Positions 1-6,200 of a DNA stretch of 6,477 nucleotides are shown here, one piece after another. The DNA comes from CAZXYF01 sp964644705. Its GTDB lineage: Bacteria; Planctomycetota; Brocadiia; SM23-32. Numbering within the stretch: position 1 is the stretch's first letter; the number at the start of each line of letters is the position of its first letter. Location: contig CAZXYF010000183.1 of the NCBI GenBank assembly GCA_964644705.1, positions 1 through 6,477 of the forward strand, written 5' to 3'. The position numbers and the translations under genes were made by a program. The notes below the pieces were generated by a model. It made no database searches. It was not told where the DNA came from and saw nothing but the letters and a program-made list of their open reading frames with translations.

Positions 1-34
1 AGGGTTCTCAAACAATGTTCCGATCTATCCGTTG

Positions 35-61
35 CCTCCATCGGCACAGGGCCGATGGAGG
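35..61. repeat. Perfect 11-bp hairpin with 5-nt loop
   Basis: CCTCCATCGGC at 35-45 is the exact reverse complement of GCCGATGGAGG at 51-61, around the loop ACAGG. The stem is strong enough to fold in RNA or in single-stranded DNA. No T tract follows, so a classic intrinsic terminator is unlikely unless the gene lies to the left and uses a T-less form. It could equally be a REP-like palindrome. Confidence 0.7.
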
Positions 62-101
62 GCTGGTTGGTGCGTCGGCGCACGTAGTGGCTAATCATCT
101 G

Positions 102-128
102 GACCCCCGGGGCAGGCCCGGAGGGGTC
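102..128. repeat. GC-rich hairpin with a 2-nt bulge
   Basis: GACCCC at 102-107 pairs with GGGGTC at 123-128. CGGG at 108-111 then pairs with CCCG at 117-120 around a 5-nt loop, with GA at 121-122 bulged out. It lies 40 bp after the 35-61 hairpin. No T run follows it. The role is unknown: an RNA structure or a REP-like palindrome are both possible. Confidence 0.5.
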
Positions 129-186
129 AAACTGCAGCGAATTGTCCCCAGGGGCACACCGGATGTTATTTCCAGCTATTTGGCGA

Positions 187-229
187 ATTGGGGTTCATTG
201 TATTTTCCAACGGATCAGGAGTTCTGAAT
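187..229 (+). repeat. Copy 1 of a 43-bp dispersed repeat
   Basis: This segment matches the reverse complement of 3951-3993 at 41 of 43 positions. It begins ATTGGGG and ends with the core CGGATCAGGAGTTCTGA (211-227) plus AT. The same 17-nt core recurs at 4512-4528. Similarity to the second copy stops within about two bases after 229, so the repeat edge is sharp on that side. Nothing in it looks coding. The core can form an imperfect hairpin (GATCAG, loop GAGTT, CTGAATC). Confidence 0.8.
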
Positions 230-278
230 CTGTTCCGGTTTTCAGATTGTTGATATCACTCACCTTGTTACAAGGCCC

Positions 279-297
279 CACCGAGAGGAGCTCGGTG
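279..297. repeat. Perfect 7-bp hairpin with 5-nt loop
   Basis: CACCGAG at 279-285 pairs exactly with CTCGGTG at 291-297 around the loop AGGAG. No T tract follows directly. It belongs to the series of short palindromes with 5-nt loops that fill the spacers of this window. Confidence 0.55.
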
Positions 298-377
298 ATG
301 GCTCAAACTGAAATCCGTAAAACATTTTTCCGATCCGCTTAGCTTACAGATAACGATGGTTTTTGTGCCGTTTGATG

Positions 378-418
378 GCTCCGAAGGAGCGGTATATACC
401 ACGCTCAGGGTGGAGTGT
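378..418. repeat. Tandem hairpin pair, possible dispersed structured element
   Basis: GCTCC (378-382), loop GAA, GGAGC (386-390) form one hairpin. ATATACC then leads to ACGCTC (401-406) and GAGTGT (413-418), a second 6-bp stem with one G-T pair. The layout of a GAA-loop hairpin followed by ATATACC and a CTCAGGG-containing hairpin resembles intergenic repeats I associate with PVC-group genomes, but this rests on memory and not on a comparison. Only one copy is in the window. Confidence 0.35.
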
Positions 419-599
419 AAAATGTGGCGTGAGAGGTGTGTCTTGTCGCCAGTCATGCAAGCCATTCGCCGTACGCCGAACAGGACCCGTGGGGCCACCA
501 TTCCTGAAATCACAGGGGATGAACCAGTTGGCGAAATTGGAACGTGAGTGTTGTGAATGCAAAAGGTTATGAATTCAGCGAACAAATTCAAACAGGATA

Positions 600-2774
600 A
601 TGACATCATCTCACCCCGAAATGAACACTCAACCGCCCTGCGCCGCTCTGCCACCATTGCTGCGTTTTGCCGACGGTCGGACCGTGCGGACCCGGGAGGA
701 CTGGTTACGACGCCGGGAGGAAATCCGCACCCTCATGTGCGAGACGTTCGTGGGCTGGCCGCCGGTGGAATCACCGGAGCTGCTGAACGCGCGGACGATG
801 GAGGATGCAGGCGAAGACGATGGAACGCGACGCGAACGGGTGGAGCTGTGTTTTGATACCACCAACAACGCGACTTTTGAGATCGAAATACACAGCCCGG
901 CGGGCGATGGGCCGTTCCCGCTGTTCATCATGCCCGGTCCGTATGCCTGGTGGCATGAGGTGGCGCTGGAGCATGGCTACATGGCATGTATATATCCCGG
1001 CGCGGATGGTAATGATGCCACGGATGTTTTTGCGGAAGCCTACCCCGACGCCACCTGGAGTCTGCTCCTCCGCCGGGCCTGGCTGGGCAGCCGGGCACTT
1101 GATTATATGCTCACGCGTGAGGACGTGATTGAAGATGAGGTATGCATGACCGGCCACTCACGCAACGGAAAACAGACATTGATTGCCGCCGCCTTCGACG
1201 AGCGCATTAAGGCAGTGGTATCGAGCAGCTCCGGTTCTCCCGGTGCCGCTCCCTATCGCTTTACTTCCCGCGAGACCTTCGCCGAAGCTCCGGCCGATTT
1301 TTTCGGCGAGTGGTTCCGGCCGGAACTGCGCCACTACACCGGTCGCGAACACGAACTGCCCATTGACGCCCACGGCTGGTACGGGCTGATCGCCCCACGA
1401 CCCGTGCTGATCAGCACGGCTTTCAACGACGGATGCGAACCCACTTTTGCGGTGGAACGTGGCTACCGGGCAGGACGCGAGGTGTATGAATGGATGAATC
1501 ATCCCGAACGGCTGCGCATCCGGTGGCGTCCCGGAGGTCATCACAGCACTCTGGACCGGGAGATGGTTGATAGCTACTTCGACTGGTTTGATCTCAGTTT
1601 CGGACGCGGGGAGGTGACACGCGAAGATTTTCCGGAAACCTTCATCCATCGCTTTGACTGGGACGTCTGGCGACGAAAACAGAAATCCGAAAGTCTGTCT
1701 CCGCCCGAAGAACAGACCCATCGGCGAAAACGAGTGAGGTGGATGCTGGGCAAAGCGCCAGAAACCATCCCCTGGGATGACCGCCAGAGCGAGCAGGCGC
1801 GCGGCACGCACCGGGCTCTGGGACTGGAGCCCCCCGAACGGGTGGAGCGCGGCGAATACAGTTTTTTACACGAAGAAGAATCGGAGCTGATGTCCCACGA
1901 CCGGTGGGCGCTGGACGGGACGAGACGGATGCCGGTGAGTTTCGGCGAGAATGTGCGGGGAAACCTGTATTTCGGGAAAAACATATCCGCGGCCGCGCCG
2001 GTGGTCATCTGGCTGCATCCGCTTTCGTATCACAGCGGCTACAACGAGGGCTATCCCGGCGGTTGGTCGATGCCGGAAGACGGTCGCGGGCGCACCACGA
2101 TCTACCACTGGCTTGCCGCCGCGGGATATGTCGTGCTGGCGTTCGATCAGTGCGGATTCGGCCTGCGACTGCTTGAGGGACGGGACTTCTACGATCAGTT
2201 CCCGCAGTGGTCCCGTTTGGGACGGATGGTGCATGACGTTCATCGTGCTGTTGATTTTGTCGGAGGCGGCGATGGCGAGGTAGCCGGTGATCCGCCGCCG
2301 ATGGATTCCGGGCGCATTGCAGTCGTTGGGTATGGTGTCGGCGGTACGGTGGGATTGTTTTCCGCCGCGCTCGATGATCGCATCGGGGCGCTGGCATCGA
2401 TCTGTGGTGTCACCCCATGGCGCGGCGACGGCGAAGATCGACCCACCGGCGGCATACGACGCTGGTGGCAGTGGCACGCTCTGCTCCCCAGGCTGGGGCT
2501 TTTCCGTGGACGCGAAGACGAGATACCCTGTGATTTCGATGATCTGCTGGCCATGATTGCACCACGCCCGTGCCTGATCGAAGCGCCCCGCTACGACCGA
2601 ACGGCCGATCACGGAGCCGTTCTGGGATGCATCGACCGAGCGCGGGAGTGCTGGGATGGCGCCGCTGGTTCGGAGGGACTGACCGTGCACACCCCGCCCG
2701 TATCGAATCAACTGCTGAGAAAACAACAGAACCGAATCGTCGCCTGGCTGGAAACAATGCAAATGGATGGCTGA
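600..2774 (+). CDS. Tandem alpha/beta-hydrolase (acetyl-xylan-esterase/dienelactone-hydrolase type)
   Basis: This 724-residue protein carries two alpha/beta-hydrolase units. Domain 1 (about 95-335) has the nucleophile elbow TGHSRNGK with Ser187, a motif close to that of CE15/CE7-like esterases. PGGHHST (His314/His315) is the likely catalytic His, and Asp277 or Glu280 in STAFNDGCE is the likely acid. Domain 2 (about 440-720) repeats the fold: FDQCGFGLR at 515-523, LAMIAPRPCLI at 650-660, and the elbow VVGYGVGG at 575-582, where Gly579 (codon GGT) replaces the usual Ser. The family is expected to cleave ester groups from plant or algal carbohydrates; the substrate cannot be told from the sequence. 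I see no signal peptide, so it is probably cytoplasmic. AGGA at 594-597 lies only 2 nt before ATG 600, so ATG 621 is an alternative start, though without a clear ribosome-binding site. A TGA at 570-572 rules out a longer form. The next gene follows after 113 bp on the same strand. Confidence 0.88.
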   Translation: MTSSHPEMNTQPPCAALPPLLRFADGRTVRTREDWLRRREEIRTLMCETFVGWPPVESPELLNARTMEDAGEDDGTRRERVELCFDTTNNATFEIEIHSPAGDGPFPLFIMPGPYAWWHEVALEHGYMACIYPGADGNDATDVFAEAYPDATWSLLLRRAWLGSRALDYMLTREDVIEDEVCMTGHSRNGKQTLIAAAFDERIKAVVSSSSGSPGAAPYRFTSRETFAEAPADFFGEWFRPELRHYTGREHELPIDAHGWYGLIAPRPVLISTAFNDGCEPTFAVERGYRAGREVYEWMNHPERLRIRWRPGGHHSTLDREMVDSYFDWFDLSFGRGEVTREDFPETFIHRFDWDVWRRKQKSESLSPPEEQTHRRKRVRWMLGKAPETIPWDDRQSEQARGTHRALGLEPPERVERGEYSFLHEEESELMSHDRWALDGTRRMPVSFGENVRGNLYFGKNISAAAPVVIWLHPLSYHSGYNEGYPGGWSMPEDGRGRTTIYHWLAAAGYVVLAFDQCGFGLRLLEGRDFYDQFPQWSRLGRMVHDVHRAVDFVGGGDGEVAGDPPPMDSGRIAVVGYGVGGTVGLFSAALDDRIGALASICGVTPWRGDGEDRPTGGIRRWWQWHALLPRLGLFRGREDEIPCDFDDLLAMIAPRPCLIEAPRYDRTADHGAVLGCIDRARECWDGAAGSEGLTVHTPPVSNQLLRKQQNRIVAWLETMQMDG

Positions 2775-2887
2775 ACTCTGTTGGCGTATTCCCGCGCCCG
2801 GCCGGCACACACACTAACACAATTTGGAGACGACCAGACCCATGCGCATGCGAATCCAGAACATAATGTCGACGATCCAGCATACAT

Positions 2888-3829
2888 GTGATTTCCCCGC
2901 AATTTTTCACCGGCTGGAAAGCCGGGGTGCCGCTTCCGAAAACCTGGTATGAGTTGCCGGACGGGCGGAAATATTTTATCCGGAAAGATGTCAAGCATGC
3001 GATGTCCAAACATCTGAATACCACTTACAGAGCACCGCGCGCATTCCCACAGGACCCTAAACCCTATCACGATGCGGACGAAGGGTGGACCAAACAGTTC
3101 GGCATCATGCTCGCCGGTTTCGAGGCCATCTCGCGGATTCACGGCTCCGGGGACAAGCAACAACTCCGAAAACTCTATCACGGTATCACCGGACGCGGCG
3201 CCGGATTACCGAAAAACCGGGGAACTGAGGCGCACAAGACGGCCGTTCCCCATATCAATTACCTGTTGCGAGGAATGAGCCTGGGCTGGGGAAAAGTCGT
3301 GGTCCTCACCGGGAAACTACCGACCTTCCCCGACACCTATGAAGGGGCCGATCGCATGACCGGTGCGCAGATGAGATACTGGTCTTTAACCGGCTACGAC
3401 AACTCAAAAATTCTGGAAGGTATTGCCGGCGGCGCGGTGCAGTCAATCAGGGATGATGAACTGATCCTCGATGAGAATCGCAGGTACATCATCGTCATGT
3501 CCCGCAAAAACAATCGGCCATCCAACGCAACCGCAGAAAACGGATGTACCTGGAGGGCCTGGGGCCCCGGCGCGGAATACAGCTGGACCCTGCGATGGAT
3601 GAGCGTCGAACCGAAATGGGCATTTAAATTGTCGCCGGACGAAGAACTTCTCAAGTGGTCGGAAACGTCATGGTCGGGGGCCAACTATGATCCAGGCCTG
3701 ATTGGCGAAAACGATCATGATGGTGTCCTGAAAGAGTATTTGCCCCGGGTGCATTACATGAAAAAGAGCAAGTTTGAAGCCCTGGGCAACAACTTCTCCG
3801 CCGAGGACATTCCTGTCTGGACAAAATGA
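2888..3829 (+). CDS. Trp-rich conserved protein of unknown function, probably N-terminally truncated
   Basis: The reading frame (313 residues from GTG 2888) looks real: its composition is protein-like and it has conserved-looking blocks. These are KVVVLTGKLPTFPDT at 136-150, MRYWSL at 162-167, a Trp-rich segment TWRAWGPGAEYSWTLRWM at 221-238, and EYLPRVHY at 283-290. I associate this order of motifs with uncharacterised proteins, best known to me from actinobacteria, that carry an additional N-terminal region; no enzymatic role is established. The 5' end is doubtful. The frame is closed by TAA at 2864-2866, GTG 2888 has no ribosome-binding site, and no signal peptide is seen. A plausible start (ATG 2842, with GGAG at 2826-2829) lies in another frame that ends at TGA 2950-2952. 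This suggests loss of the N-terminal part by deletion or frameshift. It may be co-transcribed with the hydrolase gene. It could be a pseudogene. Confidence 0.6.
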   Translation: MISPQFFTGWKAGVPLPKTWYELPDGRKYFIRKDVKHAMSKHLNTTYRAPRAFPQDPKPYHDADEGWTKQFGIMLAGFEAISRIHGSGDKQQLRKLYHGITGRGAGLPKNRGTEAHKTAVPHINYLLRGMSLGWGKVVVLTGKLPTFPDTYEGADRMTGAQMRYWSLTGYDNSKILEGIAGGAVQSIRDDELILDENRRYIIVMSRKNNRPSNATAENGCTWRAWGPGAEYSWTLRWMSVEPKWAFKLSPDEELLKWSETSWSGANYDPGLIGENDHDGVLKEYLPRVHYMKKSKFEALGNNFSAEDIPVWTK

Positions 3830-3950
3830 ACCCGGAATCGGGGAGAATAACAGGCCGGACCAACCCTCAAACGTTTTATCTGGCAACATCGCATGTTCCA
3901 TCATCCCGGCAACTCCGGGCTGATCTATTTCACGGCTGTCCGCGGGCGAG

Positions 3951-3993
3951 ATTCAGAACTCCTGATCCGTTGGAAAATACAGTGGACCCCAAT
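3951..3993 (-). repeat. Copy 2 of the 43-bp dispersed repeat, next to the assembly gap
   Basis: The reverse complement of this segment matches 187-229 at 41 of 43 positions, so the two copies are inverted with their ATTGGGG ends facing outward. This copy stops 2 bp before the run of N, so its outer edge cannot be seen. Repeats commonly break assemblies, which fits the gap being here. It follows the stop codon of the Trp-rich gene by about 120 bp. Confidence 0.8.
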
Positions 3994-3995
3994 CC

Positions 3996-4005
3996 NNNNN
4001 NNNNN
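3996..4005. other. Assembly gap (10 N)
   Basis: Ten undetermined bases mark a scaffold join. The true gap length is unknown, and the adjacency of the two sides rests on the assembler. Sequence between the Trp-rich gene and the MITE-like element may be missing. Confidence 0.98.
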
Positions 4006-4204
4006 CTCCTATGATAACAAAAAACGACTCGCCCAAGGCAAAGCCTTGCCTCGGAAACACCATTCTGGGAAATGGCCTTTATCAGCACATTTGCACTGTA
4101 TAATACAAGCCCACACAAATACGTGCAAGTTTTAACAGGCGAGACGCCTGAGTTTATCGACTCCAACAAAAAGGCCATGTTTTGAGCACACTAACGATTT
4201 CAAC
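4006..4204. other. Non-coding stretch with two short hairpins
   Basis: I see no gene here. There are two small perfect palindromes. CAAGGC-AAA-GCCTTG at 4034-4048 and CAGGCG-AGA-CGCCTG at 4136-4150 both have a 6-bp stem and a 3-nt loop. Neither is followed by a strong T tract, so terminator activity is doubtful. A TATAAT at 4099-4104 lacks a good -35 and is followed by no gene. Confidence 0.5.
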
Positions 4205-4231
4205 GTAAGTATTCGGTAAACCACGTTCGTC
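4205..4231 (+). repeat. Left terminal inverted repeat
   Basis: These 27 bp are perfectly complementary to 4406-4432. Complementarity ends abruptly on both sides, as expected for a transposon end. Confidence 0.85.
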
Positions 4232-4234
4232 AGT

Positions 4235-4259
4235 AGGTCCCGATTGCCGAGCGGGACCT
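4235..4259 (+). terminator. 8-bp hairpin followed by a T-rich stretch, terminator-like
   Basis: AGGTCCCG at 4235-4242 pairs exactly with CGGGACCT at 4252-4259 around a 9-nt loop, followed by TTGTTTATT. The shape fits a weak intrinsic terminator on the + strand, just inside the left end of the MITE-like element. It would insulate the downstream gene from read-through. It may simply be part of the element's secondary structure. Confidence 0.4.
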
Positions 4260-4405
4260 TGTTTATTCGAGCGTGCAACGTAGCGGTCCAGTGATCATCT
4301 CTCACGAGCTCTGGATTTTTGGAACCACCCTGTTTGGAAAATCAAGAGCACCCGGCAGGAGCCGCGCGGCGCTCGGCACCTACCCATTCCCCGCAAATTG
4401 TTTGA

Positions 4406-4432
4406 GACGAACGTGGTTTACCGAATACTTAC
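4406..4432 (-). repeat. Right terminal inverted repeat
   Basis: This is the exact reverse complement of 4205-4231. It ends about 220 bp before the start of the URO-D-like gene and some 155 bp before its -10 candidate. Confidence 0.85.
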
Positions 4433-4511
4433 TGAGAATGAGTGGCAGATGAATTGTATCAGCTGTTTAGCACAGGAGTTATGCAGAATGCTCAGTGCGG
4501 ATTGATGTTTC

Positions 4512-4530
4512 CGGATCAGGAGTTCTGATC
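4512..4530 (+). repeat. Copy 3: repeat core as a perfect hairpin
   Basis: This shares the 17-nt core CGGATCAGGAGTTCTGA (4512-4528) with the repeats at 211-227 and 3953-3969. Here the core is extended to GGATCAG, loop GAGTT, CTGATCC (4513-4531), a perfect 7-bp stem. In the other copies the right arm is CTGAATC, which breaks the symmetry. The flanks resemble the other copies only faintly. The hairpin sits about 55-75 bp before the -10 candidate of the next gene. Confidence 0.6.
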
Positions 4531-4584
4531 CTGCATCCTCGTATCTTGCACTGGACACCATCCAAAGAACGAATTCCCAGGGTG

Positions 4585-4593
4585 TGTTATAAT
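4585..4593 (+). promoter_or_regulatory. Extended -10 promoter candidate for the URO-D-like gene
   Basis: TGTTATAAT matches the extended -10 consensus (TGnTATAAT) exactly. No good -35 lies 16-18 bp upstream, which is tolerated for extended -10 promoters. Transcription would start near 4600, giving a leader of about 50 nt before ATG 4651. Confidence 0.5.
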
Positions 4594-4650
4594 CCTCAGG
4601 TCATTAATAATTATCCGCTTAGACATATTCACCGCCAGAAAGGAAAACCA

Positions 4651-5661
4651 ATGAATTCAAAGGAAATTGTCAGTCGTGCCATTCATTACAACAACCCCGA
4701 ACGTCTGCCCGTCCTCATGGCAGATCTGGGCGTCAGCGACGTCGATGGTTTCCCGATTCAGGCCGCACCGGACTGGGAACCGGTCGTGGAGGGGGCCGAC
4801 GAGTGGGACTGCGTCTGGTCCCAAACCGAACAACACAACATGGGCCAGGTGACGGGACACCCGCTGGAGGATCTGGACGATCTCGATGATTTTGAACCGC
4901 CCTCGTATCATCACGACGGACGGTTTGAGGGAGGGGCCGAGAAGCTCGACCAGATTGAGGCGGACGGGAAATATGCCTGCTGCAGCATATTCATGGTGCT
5001 TTTTGAACGCATGCATGCACTTCATGGTTTTGAAAACACCCTGATGGACCTCTACAGCGACGCTGACCGTCTGGGGAAATTGGCCGACATGATCACCGAT
5101 GCGCACGTTCGGCTGGTGCAGGAAGTGGCTCGCCGTTTTCCGGGACGAATTGACGGATGGAAGATGACCGATGACTGGGGGACCCAGCAATCCGCCTTCA
5201 TCAGCTATGAAAAATGGATGGAGTTTTTCTACCCACGTTACAAACGTATATTCGACGCCATGCACGATGCCGGGTGCGACGTGTGGGTGCATTCCTGCGG
5301 CAAAATCAACGAGATCATCCAGGGGTACATTCAAGCCGGTGTTGACGTGGTTAACCTGCAGCAACCCCGCGCGCTGGGAATCGAAGAAATCGCCGACAGT
5401 TATCGTGGTGACATCGCATTCGAAAGCCTCTCGGACATTCAGAACACTCTCCCCACGGGGGATCCCGAAAAGATCGAGGCCGACGCCGAGGCGCTCATGA
5501 CCCACTGGGCCGGGCCGGACGGTGGTTTTCTCTTCAGCGATTACGGAAACGACGAGGCCATCGGCATCAACGATGAGAAGGTCAAACCGAGTATGTATCA
5601 AGCATTCAGTCGCCATTCACAGAAGGTCTATGGAAAACCCCTCCCCCCGCTCCCCCGCTAA
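4651..5661 (+). CDS. Uroporphyrinogen decarboxylase (URO-D)-like protein, MtaA/CmuA-related
   Basis: This 336-residue protein has the usual length for the URO-D fold family (COG0407 type). Visible landmarks are KMTDDWGTQQS at 171-181, DVWVHSCGKINEII at 210-223 and GGFLFSDYGNDEAIGI at 291-306. His214 and Cys216 (HSC) match the first two zinc ligands of MtaA-type methylcobamide:CoM methyltransferases, but there is no Cys after 216 to serve as the third. It is unlikely to make haem: PVC bacteria carry many such paralogues, thought to act in methyl transfer or carbohydrate-linked catabolism, with no settled role. ATG 4651 is chosen because AAAGGA at 4639-4644 lies 6 nt upstream and the residues before it, in frame back to 4495, look non-protein. 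No corrinoid protein or partner methyltransferase lies in the window. The stop overlaps that of the opposing gene by 4 bp. Confidence 0.85.
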   Translation: MNSKEIVSRAIHYNNPERLPVLMADLGVSDVDGFPIQAAPDWEPVVEGADEWDCVWSQTEQHNMGQVTGHPLEDLDDLDDFEPPSYHHDGRFEGGAEKLDQIEADGKYACCSIFMVLFERMHALHGFENTLMDLYSDADRLGKLADMITDAHVRLVQEVARRFPGRIDGWKMTDDWGTQQSAFISYEKWMEFFYPRYKRIFDAMHDAGCDVWVHSCGKINEIIQGYIQAGVDVVNLQQPRALGIEEIADSYRGDIAFESLSDIQNTLPTGDPEKIEADAEALMTHWAGPDGGFLFSDYGNDEAIGINDEKVKPSMYQAFSRHSQKVYGKPLPPLPR

Positions 5662-6200
5662 ACCCCAAGACTCAGTATGGTGATCATCGCCGCACCGATC
5701 AGACACACCAACACCAGCACAGCAACAAATCGCGTCCTGTCGCCCGGGCTTAACGTGGCATCCCCCAACATGATGCGTCCCACGAGCCACAACGTATAGA
5801 TCTGCAACGGGAAAAACAGCATCCCCAGAATGGCACACCGTAAGGCCCGGTTCACGAGTTCACTGGCTGAAGTGGGCTTTGGCTCGTCCCCGTCAATATC
5901 CCGCCCGGGAACCTCCTGGTGCGCTTCCGCAGCCGGCGGCTCATCATTTTCTTTCACGGGAGCGTGGGCGTTCATGTCCTCGAGGACCGCGAATGCGCGT
6001 TCCGCATCTTCATCAAAAACCTGCAGTTTGATGCCCCCGACGGCGTTACCCAGATGCCAGGCCACCCCCACCGTTTCCAGGTTTTCCGTAAATACGCGTA
6101 TATCCTCCGCCTCCAGACGGCTACGCACAAAACCCGCGGCCGTTGGCGTGTCGAAGGTAGCCACGGTTTTCAGGGGCTTATCCTCGGTACGTTCGCTCAT
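5658..6200 (-). CDS. DUF2007-domain protein with two C-terminal membrane helices
   Basis: This 180-residue protein starts at ATG (6198-6200), preceded by AAGGAAG (6205-6211) 4 nt upstream; a longer in-frame start upstream lacks this support. Residues about 10-75 form a DUF2007-type domain (putative signal-transducing fold): VATFDTPTAAGFVRSRLEAE, then the GGIKLQVFDEDAERA block. An acidic, proline-containing linker follows (80-112). Two hydrophobic segments at about 119-141 and 157-178 would anchor it in the inner membrane. With two helices both ends should lie on the same side, probably the cytoplasm. The domain's ligand is unknown. It is convergent with the URO-D-like gene and shares 4 bp with it (5658-5661), so there is no room for a terminator between them. 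A role in stress or membrane signalling would be speculation. Confidence 0.85.
   Translation of the reverse strand: MSERTEDKPLKTVATFDTPTAAGFVRSRLEAEDIRVFTENLETVGVAWHLGNAVGGIKLQVFDEDAERAFAVLEDMNAHAPVKENDEPPAAEAHQEVPGRDIDGDEPKPTSASELVNRALRCAILGMLFFPLQIYTLWLVGRIMLGDATLSPGDRTRFVAVLVLVCLIGAAMITILSLGV

Larger units (their letters stand above)
1..599. other. Non-coding stretch rich in hairpins
   Basis: I find no convincing gene here. The open frames on both strands are short, overlap one another, lack a ribosome-binding site and show no recognisable protein. What the stretch does hold is structure: hairpins at 35-61, 102-128, 279-297 and 378-418, plus one copy of a dispersed repeat at 187-229. The following hydrolase gene starts at 600. 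In its frame a TGA at 570-572 closes off any longer N-terminus, so this stretch is not a missed 5' part of that gene. No good sigma-70 promoter was found for it. Confidence 0.6.
4205..4432. mobile_element. MITE-like element with 27-bp perfect terminal inverted repeats
   Basis: The 27 bp at 4205-4231 and 4406-4432 are exact reverse complements, giving a 228-bp unit with no coding capacity. The ends begin GTAAGTATTCGGTAAACCAC. Terminal repeats of 20-30 bp starting GTAA are typical of the IS66 family, so a non-autonomous IS66-type derivative moved in trans is a reasonable guess. IS66 elements usually leave an 8-bp target duplication, but the 8 bp on either side (ATTTCAAC and TGAGAATG) do not match. 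The insertion is therefore old, rearranged, or of another type. A structured cis-regulatory or RNA element is the alternative. An internal hairpin lies at 4235-4259. Confidence 0.6.

Noticed and set aside
372..398. Possible promoter TTGATG with TATATA for the hydrolase gene
   Set aside because: The spacer is 15 bp and the boxes fall inside the hairpin element; the match is too weak to list.
268..657. 129-residue open frame on the minus strand over the leader
   Set aside because: It crosses the hairpins and the start of the hydrolase gene, and its composition is that of translated repeats.
1866..2810. 314-residue open frame on the minus strand
   Set aside because: It lies antisense to the hydrolase gene, contains no recognisable domain and reads as the shadow of a GC-rich gene; it has no ribosome-binding site worth the name.
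4091..4104. Possible promoter (TTGCAC near TATAAT)
   Set aside because: The spacing between the two boxes is far too short, no other -35 is good, and no gene follows before the MITE-like element.
4197..4440. Target site duplication flanking the 228-bp element
   Set aside because: The 8 bp on each side differ, and no shifted match was found.
4495..4650. N-terminal extension of the URO-D-like protein from GTG 4495
   Set aside because: The extra 52 residues run through the repeat hairpin and the promoter, and ATG 4651 has a proper ribosome-binding site.
4657..5616. 319-residue open frame on the minus strand
   Set aside because: It is antisense to the well-supported URO-D-like gene, and its translation shows no family motifs.
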